Assembly: GCA_017463065.1 (NCBI GenBank)
Contig: JAFTPX010000008.1
Span: 1-44,418, forward strand
Direction: 5' to 3'
DNA from: Clostridia bacterium
Lineage (GTDB): Bacteria; Bacillota; Clostridia; Oscillospirales; CAG-272
Length of the DNA stretch: 44,418 nucleotides
The notes below the pieces were generated by a model that saw only the letters and a program-made list of their open reading frames with translations, did no database searches and was not told the origin of the DNA. Positions within the stretch are counted from its first letter, which is position 1. Each line of letters begins with the position of its first letter. The translations under genes and the position numbers were made by a program. Below are positions 1-7,414 of the stretch, piece after piece.

Positions 1-4
1 AAAA

Positions 5-316
5 GTAGGCAAAAGAAAACACTGCCAAATGGTTTCTTAATGTTTGCACAAAAGAGAAAGTAGGCAAAAGAAAACACTGCCAAATGGTTTCTTAACGTTT
101 GCACAAAAGAGAAAGTAGGCAAAAGAAAACACTGCCAAATGGTTTCTTAACGTTTGCACAAAAGATAAAATAAGCAAAAGAAAACACTGGTAAACTGTTT
201 CTTACTATCTGTACAAAAGATAAAGTAGGCAAAAGAAAACACTGGTAAACTGTTTCTTACTATCTGTACAAAAGATAAAGTAGGCAAAAGAAAACATCGG
301 CAAACTGTTTCTTAAT
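5..316. repeat. 55-bp tandem repeat, about six copies
   Basis: The string GTAGGCAAAAGAAAACAC recurs at 5, 60, 115, (170, variant ATAAGC), 225 and 280, an exact 55-bp period. Copies 1-3 share the internal text CTGCCAAATGGTTTCTTAA, while later copies read CTGGTAAACTGTTTCTTAC, so the array has two subtypes. Each unit holds short AAGAAA/TTTCTT inverted arms. There are no unique spacers. A reverse-orientation relative lies at 37775-37990. Confidence 0.9.
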
Positions 317-321
317 GTTGG

Positions 322-478
322 CGCAGAGACTTCAATCCCAATCAAGTCCCCGCCGGCAAGTTCTTGGAAGGGGTCTTAGGGGGAACCTTCTCGAAAGAAG
401 GTTCCCCCTAACGCGTCCCCCGCGTCCCCCGCGTCCCCGCGTCCCCCGCGTCCCTCGCATCCCTCGCATCTCTCAAGG
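322..478. repeat. Composite hairpin repeat, copy 1, with GCGTCCCC tail
   Basis: After GCGCAGAGACT comes a degraded first hairpin (around 346-366), then a perfect stem-loop with arms 378-391 and 396-409 and loop CGAA (UUCG on the minus strand). A run of short direct repeats follows (CGCGTCCCC, then TCGCATCCC) up to the ribosome binding site of the next gene. The same architecture occurs at 44304-44418. Related hairpin pairs at 27372 and 37484 sit in the opposite orientation, where they end in T-runs and look like terminators. Confidence 0.85.
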
Positions 479-485
479 AGGTATT

Positions 486-1190
486 ATGAATTTTGGAATT
501 TTAACGGCGCTTACCATCCCTGAAGAGGACAACATGTCGCTCTGGGAAGAGCTGTGGAATTATTTTTACAAGAACTATTTGACCGACGACAACGTATATG
601 ACAATCTGAAATTAGGCGGCGGATCGCTGATCTCGGTTCGCTTGATCATTGTAGGCATTTTTATCGGAGTATGTCTGGCGGCGTTTGCTTCGGTATTCAA
701 CAAGCGGATTCTCGGAGCCTTCGTTCGCAAGCTGTTAGGGGAGGAGTGTCTTTCCCCCGAGAGCGGGAAAACGCTGCCCGAGCTAGGATATGCGGACAAG
801 CTCTTCATTCGGAACGGTGTGCGGCGCGGTGTAAACCTTCGCCGCGTGGTTCGCTGTCGGGAGGAAGAGGAGTATCTGGCGCGGATGGCGGAGCAAGAAG
901 CAACTTACGAGGAGCGGAGACGGTCGAATCCCGCCTTGCCGAAAAAATTCCGTCCCGAGCCGTTTCGTGTCAATCCCGACGAGCATCATTTTTACATACC
1001 CGAGGACATGAAATACGTAGCGGATATGAAATTTGAGCAAAAGGGAACCACGTGGGGAGGCGCTGTTCTGTGCGTGATACTTATGGCGGCGGCATTGGTT
1101 GCCGTTTTGCTGGTTCTCCCAAAAATTTTAGAGCTGGTAAACGACCTTGTGGGAGCGCTGTCTTCCTCGGGTACCGATCAGATCGTATAA
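486..1190 (+). CDS. Membrane protein of unknown function
   Basis: I do not recognise a family. The 234-residue product has two hydrophobic segments, near residues 46-70 (LISVRLIIVGIFIGVCLAAF) and near 195-220 (AVLCVILMAAALVAVLLVL). They enclose a charged, Glu/Arg-rich loop of about 120 residues that is probably on one face of the membrane. The ATG at 486 is chosen because AAGGAGG lies just upstream. The same frame is open further 5' to 315, but that part only translates the GCGTCCCC repeat into Pro/Arg-rich low-complexity sequence. The stop codon is 10 bp before rarA, so the two are probably co-transcribed. Confidence 0.75.
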   Translation: MNFGILTALTIPEEDNMSLWEELWNYFYKNYLTDDNVYDNLKLGGGSLISVRLIIVGIFIGVCLAAFASVFNKRILGAFVRKLLGEECLSPESGKTLPELGYADKLFIRNGVRRGVNLRRVVRCREEEEYLARMAEQEATYEERRRSNPALPKKFRPEPFRVNPDEHHFYIPEDMKYVADMKFEQKGTTWGGAVLCVILMAAALVAVLLVLPKILELVNDLVGALSSSGTDQIV

Positions 1191-1200
1191 GGAGCGGCGT

Positions 1201-2418
1201 ATGACCAATATTAGAACCGCCGAGGCACTCAGACCCAAGAGCTTCGACGAGATCGTGGGACAGTCCCACCTGTTCGGCGAGCGAGGTGTGATCCGCAAAA
1301 TGCTTGCTTCGGGCAGAGTGACCAATATGATCTTTTACGGTCCCCCCGGTACGGGAAAGACCACCGCCGCCGAGATCATCGCGCGGGAATCGGGGATGGT
1401 ATTTCACCGTCTGAACGCTACCACGGCGAGCCTTTCGGACGTAAAGGACATTCTGGGAAGCACCAACAACGTGTTCTGCGCGGGTGGCATCCTTTTGTAT
1501 ATCGACGAGATCCAGTATTTCAACAAAAAGCAACAACAGGCACTGTTGGAGTATATTGAGGACGGACGGGTGACGCTGATTACGTCTACCACGGAAAATC
1601 CTCATTTCTACATTTATAACGCCATTATTTCCCGTTCCTCTCTCTTTGAGTTCAAGCCCGTTTCCCCGACGGATTGCGTTTTGGCGCTCCGCCGCGCGGT
1701 GGACTATCTGAACCGAGAGCAGGGAAAGGAGAAAACCGCCGCTGACGAGGTGTTGGACTATATTGCCCGTTCCACGTCGGGAGACGTGCGGCATGCCATT
1801 GTTTTGCTGGAAAATTCCTTTTTCGCGGCGGATGACGTGATTACCCAAGAGGTAGTGGACGGCTTTAACGTTCGTGTGGGAAATTTTGACGACGATACCC
1901 ACTACGATCTGTTGTCCTGCCTACAAAAATCCATTCGGGGCTCTGACCCCGACGCGGCGGCGTTTTACGTGGCAAAGCTGTTGTCCCTCGGTGAGCTGAT
2001 CTCGGTCTGCCGTCGGCTTCAGGTCATTGCCAACGAGGACGTGGGACTGGCGTATTCTATGGCAGCCGTGGTCACACGGGCTTGCTGTGAGTCCGCTAAG
2101 GAGCTTGGTATGCCCGAGGCAAGGATTCCTCTCGCCCATGCGGCGATTCTGTTGGCGACCTCGCCTAAGTCCAATTCCGCGTATATGGCGGTCAACGAGG
2201 CAATGGGCGATATCGAGCAGGGAAGGGGACGGAATATGCCGCCTCACCTGCAAAGTCCCCTCTTTCAAGGCTACCAATATCCTCATGATTATCCCAATCA
2301 TTACGTCAAGCAGCAGTATTTGCCCGACGACCTGAAAAACAAGCGGTATTATCAGTGGGGCGATAATAAAATGGAGCAAGCCGCCAAGGCGTATGCGGAT
2401 AAGCTGAAGGGAAAATAA
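1201..2418 (+). CDS. rarA: Replication-associated recombination protein A (AAA+ ATPase RarA/MgsA)
   Basis: This 405-residue protein is a clamp-loader-like AAA+ ATPase of the RarA/MgsA/WRNIP1 family, which acts at stalled replication forks. The N-terminus has the family signature LRPKSFDEIVGQSHLFG. Walker A is GPPGTGKT at residues 47-54, Walker B is LLYIDEIQYF, and the arginine-finger region is near SRSSLFEF. The C-terminal part carries the conserved RDNPPHLQ-like segment as NMPPHLQSPLFQGYQYPHDYPNHYVKQQYLPD, which is diagnostic of the family. The ATG at 1201 follows AAGGAG. Length is close to the family norm (about 410-440 residues). Confidence 0.95.
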   Translation: MTNIRTAEALRPKSFDEIVGQSHLFGERGVIRKMLASGRVTNMIFYGPPGTGKTTAAEIIARESGMVFHRLNATTASLSDVKDILGSTNNVFCAGGILLYIDEIQYFNKKQQQALLEYIEDGRVTLITSTTENPHFYIYNAIISRSSLFEFKPVSPTDCVLALRRAVDYLNREQGKEKTAADEVLDYIARSTSGDVRHAIVLLENSFFAADDVITQEVVDGFNVRVGNFDDDTHYDLLSCLQKSIRGSDPDAAAFYVAKLLSLGELISVCRRLQVIANEDVGLAYSMAAVVTRACCESAKELGMPEARIPLAHAAILLATSPKSNSAYMAVNEAMGDIEQGRGRNMPPHLQSPLFQGYQYPHDYPNHYVKQQYLPDDLKNKRYYQWGDNKMEQAAKAYADKLKGK

Positions 2419-2445
2419 GCGGAATTTTTTCAAAGGAGGTCAGGA

Positions 2446-2964
2446 ATGAAGAAAAAAATCAAGCAGTTCATTCAGAAGAAGAAGCAATTGATTCTATATC
2501 TGCTGTTCGGCGCGGTCACTACGGTTGTTTCCTTGTTCGCTTGCTACGTCACGCTGAAGCTTGGCACACTGGTTTGGCACGACGAAAAGGGAGATCCCAC
2601 CGCCTTTGTGGATATTCTGGGCAGTACCTCGCAGTGGGTGACGGGAGTGTTGGTTTCCTTTCTGACCAATAAAAAATGGGTGTTTACCGAGGCGGAGCAC
2701 GGAGGACGGGCAACGCTCAAGCAGCTTGGCGTTTTTTCCGGCTCTCGTGTGGGAACCTATTTTCTGGAGGTCATGATCAACCTGCTGGTCATCGACATGC
2801 TGGAACGATTGCATTACCCCGACCTTGTTCTGACCCTTTTGGGCATGGAGCTGACCCTGTCCGCGCGAATCTGGGCAAAGGTGGTTTCCTCTATCTTGGT
2901 GGTCATCGTCAATTATTTTATTAGTAAGTTGATCGTGTTTCGCAAAAAAACAGAAAATGACTGA
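2446..2964 (+). CDS. GtrA-like membrane protein
   Basis: This 172-residue protein has four predicted membrane helices and the GtrA family layout: a basic N-terminus followed by LILYLLFGAVTTVVSL, a middle segment with NKKWVF, and a C-terminal helix ending in NYFISKLIVFRKK. GtrA-family proteins are thought to move undecaprenyl-linked sugars across the membrane or assist glycosylation of cell-surface polymers. No glycosyltransferase lies next to it, so the substrate is unknown. The start follows AAAGGAGG. The gene is 27 bp after rarA and ends in a strong terminator. Confidence 0.88.
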   Translation: MKKKIKQFIQKKKQLILYLLFGAVTTVVSLFACYVTLKLGTLVWHDEKGDPTAFVDILGSTSQWVTGVLVSFLTNKKWVFTEAEHGGRATLKQLGVFSGSRVGTYFLEVMINLLVIDMLERLHYPDLVLTLLGMELTLSARIWAKVVSSILVVIVNYFISKLIVFRKKTEND

Positions 2965-2968
2965 AAAA

Positions 2969-3004
2969 GAAAACGCTTCCTGCCAAAAGGGGGAAGCGTT
3001 TTTG
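2969..3004 (+). terminator. Intrinsic terminator after the GtrA-like gene
   Basis: The arms AAAACGCTTCC and GGAAGCGTTTT enclose a short loop, and the stem runs into a T-tract. It closes the transcription unit before the tRNA promoter. Confidence 0.85.
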
Positions 3005-3033
3005 AAAAAGATACAAAAAGATAAAAAAAGATA

Positions 3034-3062
3034 TTGACAAACGGAAGAAAATGGGGTATAAT
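3034..3062 (+). promoter_or_regulatory. Consensus SigA-type promoter of tRNA-Ser
   Basis: TTGACA at 3034-3039 and TATAAT at 3057-3062 are separated by exactly 17 bp, a perfect vegetative promoter. The tRNA begins 44 bp after the -10 box. Confidence 0.9.
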
Positions 3063-3105
3063 AATGAGGCAGGCTCGGAAATCGGCGGGTCTGCGAGTAT
3101 GATAT

Positions 3106-3199
3106 GGAGAAGTACTCAAGTTGGCCGAAGAGGCGCCCCTGCTAAGGGTGTAGGTCGGGATTAACCGGCGCGAGAGTTCAAATCTCTCCTTCTCCGCCA
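3106..3199 (+). tRNA. tRNA-Ser (anticodon GCU)
   Basis: The acceptor arms GGAGAAG and CTTCTCC pair, and CCA is encoded at 3197-3199. The anticodon loop CTGCTAA sits between CCC and GGG and gives anticodon GCT, which reads AGC/AGU serine codons. The long variable arm and the 94-nt length are typical of type II tRNA-Ser. The T-arm reads GAGAG TTCAAAT CTCTC. Confidence 0.96.
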
Positions 3200-3201
3200 T
3201 C

Positions 3202-3240
3202 CAAGTCCACAACAGAAATGTTGTGGACTTGTTTTCATTT
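3202..3240 (+). terminator. tRNA terminator
   Basis: The perfect 13-bp arms at 3202-3214 and 3219-3231 are followed by GTTTTCATTTTT. The tRNA is therefore a single-gene transcription unit. Confidence 0.9.
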
Positions 3241-3262
3241 TTGATCGTTATGAGGTAAAAAT

Positions 3263-3553
3263 ATGCGTGTAACCAGAACCAAGCAATACATGGAAGAGCG
3301 TGCAAGGCAAACGTTATGTCAGGTATGCGGATATAATACAGAAGAGTTGTTTTGTGCTGACAAGCCCGATATTCAGCATAAAAACCAAAGCTTTGGAATT
3401 GAAGTGGTTCAAGACATAGAGGAAGATGAGCGTCAGTGTGAAGTTTTTATAGAACAAGTGTGGCACAAACAATATGATGAAATTGATCCTAAAAAAATAC
3501 AACGATTGCAATCCATCGGTGGTACGTGGAGATCTGAGCGGTGTCGATTTTGA
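3263..3553 (+). CDS. Small orphan protein, possibly a truncated nuclease-like gene
   Basis: The 96-residue product is not confidently recognised. Residues around 35-50 (KPDIQHKNQSFGIEVVQDIEED) have the spacing of Asp, then Gly-Ile-Glu-Val seen in some PD-(D/E)XK-like proteins of unknown function. The C-terminus breaks off soon after KKIQRLQSIGG. A plausible ribosome binding site (GAGGT) lies about 8 nt before the ATG. The gene is markedly more AT-rich than its neighbours and sits directly behind a tRNA gene, which fits a degraded transferred segment. It could also be non-functional. Confidence 0.45.
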   Translation: MRVTRTKQYMEERARQTLCQVCGYNTEELFCADKPDIQHKNQSFGIEVVQDIEEDERQCEVFIEQVWHKQYDEIDPKKIQRLQSIGGTWRSERCRF

Positions 3554-3712
3554 TTGATTGTTTTTTCATAGTTCCTCCAAGTTTTTGGTTTGTTTGTCTT
3601 TTCGGCAAATTGTAAATATCAGCTTAGTTTGCATAGAAAAACGCACTGTTTTGGTCTAAAACATACCGAATAAAAAATCCTATAAAATTCAAATTTTATC
3701 GCTCTCCCAGCC
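3554..3712. other. AT-rich intergenic stretch without a recognisable gene
   Basis: The three forward frames show only short, stop-broken peptides with no similarity I can name. It may be decayed sequence continuing the preceding ORF. A hairpin and the promoter of the next gene follow. Confidence 0.6.
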
Positions 3713-3764
3713 GAAAAGACGATGTAAAAACTACTTTAAAGTAAGTATTTACATCGTCTTTTTT
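3713..3764 (+). terminator. Intrinsic terminator
   Basis: The 15-nt arms AAAAGACGATGTAAA and TTTACATCGTCTTTT enclose an AT-rich loop that itself contains ACTTTAAAGT. A T-rich tract follows. The symmetry makes it potentially bidirectional. Confidence 0.8.
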
Positions 3765-3850
3765 CTTTATAAACAAAGCGCTTTGTGAATTGTTACCAAA
3801 AAACATGGGTTTGTTTCGTTAACTTTGTTGATTGCAAAATGAAAAAAAGC

Positions 3851-3879
3851 TTGAAATTCAGCGAAAAAAGTGATAAAAT
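3851..3879 (+). promoter_or_regulatory. Promoter of the AEC transporter
   Basis: TTGAAA (3851-3856), a 17-bp spacer and TAAAAT (3874-3879), with the TGn extension of the -10 box at 3871. It lies 45 bp before the start codon. Confidence 0.7.
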
Positions 3880-3923
3880 ATTGAATTGTATTTTGTAGGA
3901 AGAAAGATAAGGAAGCGAAGACA

Positions 3924-4919
3924 ATGGAACCTATTTTGGGAGATATTTTGTTTGCTTTGAGCGCGGTTGCGCCCATTGTTTTGATGGTTTTGATCGGCTA
4001 TTTTTTGAAGCGTCTCGGATGGATGAACGAAAGCTTTGCGAAAAACGCGAACAAGCTGACGTTTCGCGCGTTCATGCCGGTGATGCTCTTTTTGAGCATA
4101 TACGGTATGGATCCCGGCGGACAGGATCTTACATACGTATGGTACGTAGTGCTTGCGTTGCTGTTGATATTCGGTAGCTCCATCCCTGCCGTGATTCTGC
4201 TGACAAAGCACAATGACCGCCGAGGAGTGCTTATACAGGTCGCTTTCCGCTCGGGATACTCATTGATTGGGATCCCTCTTGCCGCGGCGTTGAACGCGGT
4301 TGGCGGACGTCAGGCAGCGGCGCTGCTCGCCGCCGCGGTTATCCCCCTGTATAACGTGTTGGCGGTAGTAAGCTTTTCGCTTTTCAGTAAAAAAAGTTCG
4401 GGTGTCAGTATCAAACAAATCCTGCTGGGCATCGCGAAAAATCCCTTGATCATCGGTATCGCCGCAGGCGCGGTTGCCTTGGGCATCCGTTTACTGGGGG
4501 CGAAGCACGGTATGGACATCCGCATAGAACGGATCGCGCCTTTGTACCAGGTCATGGAGTACATGTCCGCGATGGCAATCCCCATGGCGTTGCTTGTATT
4601 GGGGGCGCAGTTTGAATTTTCTGCCGTATCATCGTTGAAGCGTGAAATTGTTTTTGGAACGGTGGTTCGTACGGTTATCGTTCCCACGGTGTTTGTGGGG
4701 CTTGCGTATCTGCTGTTCCGCAATCGCTTTACGCCGGCTCAGTTTGCCTGCATCGTTTCCGTGTTTGCTACACCCGCGGCGGTAACGATCGGTCCTATGG
4801 CACAGGAAATGGGCGGAGACGTTAATCTGGCGGGACAGGCTGTTGTGTGGACCACCATCGCTTCCGCTCTTACCGTGTTCCTTGTTACGTTTCTTCTTCG
4901 TCTTGGCGGCGCGCTTTGA
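3924..4919 (+). CDS. AEC-family (auxin efflux carrier-like) transporter
   Basis: This 331-residue integral membrane protein has about ten hydrophobic segments in the 5+5 arrangement of the AEC/membrane transport protein family (PF03547). The opening segment VAPIVLMVLIGYFLKRLGWMNES and the following LTFRAFMPVMLFLSIY are characteristic. The second half contains MSAMAIPMALLVLGAQF and CIVSVFATPAAVTIGPMAQEMGG, the conserved discontinuous-helix regions. Members export or exchange organic acids such as malate or malonate; the substrate here cannot be read from sequence. It has its own promoter and terminator, so it is monocistronic. AAGGAAG precedes the ATG. Confidence 0.9.
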   Translation: MEPILGDILFALSAVAPIVLMVLIGYFLKRLGWMNESFAKNANKLTFRAFMPVMLFLSIYGMDPGGQDLTYVWYVVLALLLIFGSSIPAVILLTKHNDRRGVLIQVAFRSGYSLIGIPLAAALNAVGGRQAAALLAAAVIPLYNVLAVVSFSLFSKKSSGVSIKQILLGIAKNPLIIGIAAGAVALGIRLLGAKHGMDIRIERIAPLYQVMEYMSAMAIPMALLVLGAQFEFSAVSSLKREIVFGTVVRTVIVPTVFVGLAYLLFRNRFTPAQFACIVSVFATPAAVTIGPMAQEMGGDVNLAGQAVVWTTIASALTVFLVTFLLRLGGAL

Positions 4920-5027
4920 GAAATGGTTTCCGAGCGAAGGCTTTGCCATCGGGAAGGCATTTTCGCAAAAGGATACGTGGTTTTTCCCAAATAAGATTAC
5001 AGGCGTTCTGTTTTGTGGAAACGGCTC

Positions 5028-5068
5028 AAAAAACCGCAATCCCCATGCAAAAGGGATTGCGGTTTTTT
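5028..5068 (+). terminator. Intrinsic terminator after the AEC gene
   Basis: The arms AAAAAACCGCAATCCC and GGGATTGCGGTTTTTT form a 16-bp perfect stem with a short loop. Confidence 0.92.
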
Positions 5069-5140
5069 CAGTTGTTTGATGACGGACTCGGACAGACAGA
5101 TCTTGTGTCCTTGCTTGCGGCATCTTTTTTTAAAAAACCC

Positions 5141-5169
5141 TTGACAAATTTGCTGAGATTTGATAGAAT
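5141..5169 (+). promoter_or_regulatory. Promoter of the T-box transporter operon
   Basis: TTGACA at 5141-5146 and TAGAAT at 5164-5169 are 17 bp apart, with a TGn extension (5161-5163). A second TATAAT at 5171 is badly spaced and is probably not used. Confidence 0.75.
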
Positions 5170-5179
5170 GTATAATGAT

Positions 5180-5465
5180 AGATATCCTAAAAAGCGTTTG
5201 AGCGGAAACCAGTACTCGTTTTCGGCGTTTTCAGAGAGCTGTCAGAGGGTGCGAGACAGTAGCGCGAATTCGACGAATTCCTTTCGTGAGCTGTGAGCTG
5301 AAGGCAATGCTTGTAGGCTTTACCGGTGGACGACCGTTATTCGTTGCGGTGTGAATACGCACCCAAGGAGGCTCTTTTCGCGAGGAAAGGGCGAAGCAGA
5401 GTGGTAACACGGCGAAAGCCGTCCCTGTCTTTTTCACGTAGTATGAAAGGACGGGGCTTTTTTGT
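5180..5465 (+). promoter_or_regulatory. T-box riboswitch leader
   Basis: The T-box core AGAGTGGTAACACGG lies at about 5398-5413, just ahead of a terminator in which CCCTGTC (from 5423) pairs with GACGGGG (to 5456), followed by a T-run. Upstream, Stem I shows the AG-bulge text CAGAGAG and an apical hairpin CTGTC-AGAGGGTGCGA-GACAG. The UGGU of the antiterminator bulge (5402-5405) would pair with ACCA, so the sensed tRNA should carry A73. That argues against tRNA-Trp, which normally has G73. The specifier codon cannot be fixed with confidence; UUC (Phe) is a candidate at two places near 5275-5285. Confidence 0.88.
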
Positions 5466-5526
5466 TGGAAATTTTCACGGCATCGGTCGTGTAAATCATA
5501 AAAAGTTTGAAAAGGAGATCTCAAAC

Positions 5527-6456
5527 ATGAAAAAAATCGTTTCTCTCATTTTGGTACTTGTTCTTTGTGTCGGTACGGGTATGACCTTTACCGCTTGCGG
5601 CGACAAGACCGATTTTACCGTTGGTATTTGTCAGCTAATGGAGCATGATTCTCTCGATCAGGCGACTAAGGGCTTTACCGACGCGCTGACCGAGGCATTG
5701 GAGAAGGAAGGCAAGACCGTAACCTTTGATACCCAGGTTCCTGGCGACGCAAATCTTTGCGCTACCGTTGTCAACACCTTTGTTTCCAAGAAGGTGGATC
5801 TGATCATGGCAAACGCCACCCCCGCGCTGACGGCGGCGGCTGAGGCGACCTCCGCCATTCCTGTACTCGGTACCTCTGTGACCGACTACAAGGACACCTT
5901 CAAAAACAACATTCCCGCCAACGTAACGGGTACCTCCGATGCGGTTCCCTTTGCGGAGCAGGCCCAGATGATGATCGACACCCTGAAGCTTCAGGCGGGC
6001 GACAAGGTTGGTGTGATCTATTGCTCGGGCGAGTCCAACTCCAAGGTTCAGTACGATGCGGTCAAGGCTCTCTTTGAGGAAAAGGGAATTGAGGCAAAGG
6101 CGTACACCTTCTCTGATGCGGCAACCGAGCTGCAGGCGATTACTAACTCCGCCGCAAGCGAGTGCCGTGCGATCTACGTTCCCTCTGACAACACCGTCGC
6201 CCAGAACGATTCCACGGTAGGAACGGTTTGCGGCGAAAAGAACGTTCCCGTATTCACCAGCTATGCCTCTACCATCGGCTACGCAAGCCTTGCCATCGAC
6301 TACTATCAGCTGGGTGTTGAGACGGGCAAGATGGCGGCAGAGATCCTCCTTGGAACCAAGCAGGTCTCCGATTTTGAGATCAAGACCCTGACTCCTACCA
6401 CGGTATATGACGAGGCTCTTTGCGGAAAGCTGAACATTGCCGTTCCCGAAAACTGA
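5527..6456 (+). CDS. ABC transporter substrate-binding lipoprotein (TrpX type)
   Basis: This 309-residue lipoprotein belongs to the ABC_sub_bind family (PF04392), which includes the tryptophan/aromatic amino-acid binding protein TrpX. A signal peptide ends in the lipobox FTAC with the lipidated Cys at residue 24. Family hallmarks include FTVGICQLMEHDSLDQATKG at the start of the mature protein, IPVLGTSVTDY in the middle, and YYQLGVETGKMAAEILLG near the end. The ATG at 5527 follows AAAGGAG; the frame is open further upstream, but that part lies inside the T-box leader. The ligand is probably an amino acid, because the operon is T-box controlled. Confidence 0.9.
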   Translation: MKKIVSLILVLVLCVGTGMTFTACGDKTDFTVGICQLMEHDSLDQATKGFTDALTEALEKEGKTVTFDTQVPGDANLCATVVNTFVSKKVDLIMANATPALTAAAEATSAIPVLGTSVTDYKDTFKNNIPANVTGTSDAVPFAEQAQMMIDTLKLQAGDKVGVIYCSGESNSKVQYDAVKALFEEKGIEAKAYTFSDAATELQAITNSAASECRAIYVPSDNTVAQNDSTVGTVCGEKNVPVFTSYASTIGYASLAIDYYQLGVETGKMAAEILLGTKQVSDFEIKTLTPTTVYDEALCGKLNIAVPEN

Positions 6457-6478
6457 TAAGAATTTCCAGAGGTAACAC

Positions 6479-7414
6479 ATGGCTTTTTTGAATGCATTGC
6501 CCGGTGCGGTTGCGGAGGGTCTCATTTGGGGCTTGATGGCGATCGGGGTCTACATTTCCTATAAAATACTCGATATTGCCGACCTTTCGGTTGACGGCTC
6601 CATTTGTACGGGTATGTGCGTTTGCGCGGTTCTGATCGCGGCAGGCGTTCCCGCTTGGGTCAGTATGATCGCGGCGTTTTTGGCGGGGGCACTTGCGGGG
6701 ACGCTGACGGGGCTGTTTCATTCAGCATTGGGGATCCCCGCGATCTTAGCGGGAATTCTGACCCAGCTGATTCTGTATTCGGTCAACCTGACCGTTCTCG
6801 GCGGCAAGCCGCTGATTCAGATCAGCGCCCGTGAATATCCGTTACTGCTCAATATGAGCAACAATCCTCACGCGATCCTCATGGCAGTGGCAATCATTGC
6901 GGTTGTGATCGTTCTGCTTTGGCTGTTTTTTTACACCGAGGTGGGTCTGACACTGAAATCCACGGGAGACAATCCTGACATGAGCCGTGCTCAGGGGGTC
7001 AACGTCAAGCGCAACAAGATCGTGGGACTTGCGATCTCCAACGGTGTGGTTGCTTTGTCGGGCGCGCTTTTGGCGCAGTATAAGGGCTCGGCGAACATCA
7101 ACGAGGGACGCGGCGCCATCGTCATCGGTCTTGCGGCGATCTTTATCGGTCTTTCGGTTTCCATGAAGGTCAAGCCCAACTTTGTGGTGAGTTTGATCGG
7201 CGTGGTGGGCGGTGGTATCGTTTACTACGTGATCTATAACGTGGTCATTCTTCTCGGATTGAAAACCGACTATCTGAAGATGTTCTCGGCACTCCTCGTG
7301 GCGGTTTTCCTTGCGGTTCCGTATCTGAAATCCGCGTATTTTACCAAGCAGAAGTCTCTGCGCGCGGTGAACCCCTCTTCAAAAAAGGAAGAAGGAGGAA
7401 ACCAAGATGCTTAA
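6479..7414 (+). CDS. ABC transporter permease (TrpY type)
   Basis: This 311-residue membrane protein belongs to the branched-chain/ribose-type permease group (BPD_transp_2) that partners ABC_sub_bind lipoproteins. It has about eight hydrophobic segments. The segment GDNPDMSRAQGVNVKRNKIVGLAISNG is the cytoplasmic coupling loop expected to contact the ATPase. It starts 22 bp after the binding-protein gene and overlaps the ATPase gene by 8 bp, which indicates translational coupling. Confidence 0.9.
   Translation: MAFLNALPGAVAEGLIWGLMAIGVYISYKILDIADLSVDGSICTGMCVCAVLIAAGVPAWVSMIAAFLAGALAGTLTGLFHSALGIPAILAGILTQLILYSVNLTVLGGKPLIQISAREYPLLLNMSNNPHAILMAVAIIAVVIVLLWLFFYTEVGLTLKSTGDNPDMSRAQGVNVKRNKIVGLAISNGVVALSGALLAQYKGSANINEGRGAIVIGLAAIFIGLSVSMKVKPNFVVSLIGVVGGGIVYYVIYNVVILLGLKTDYLKMFSALLVAVFLAVPYLKSAYFTKQKSLRAVNPSSKKEEGGNQDA

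Noticed and set aside
1..316. Possible CRISPR array from regularly spaced repeats
   Set aside because: The whole 55-bp unit repeats; there are no unique spacers and no cas genes. The same holds for the 46-bp array near 37.9 kb.
315..485. N-terminal extension of the first membrane protein
   Set aside because: It encodes only repeat-derived Pro/Arg sequence, and the ATG at 486 has a strong AAGGAGG site.
5171..5176. TATAAT as the -10 box of the T-box operon
   Set aside because: It lies 24 bp from the TTGACA box. TAGAAT at 5164 has the correct 17-bp spacing.
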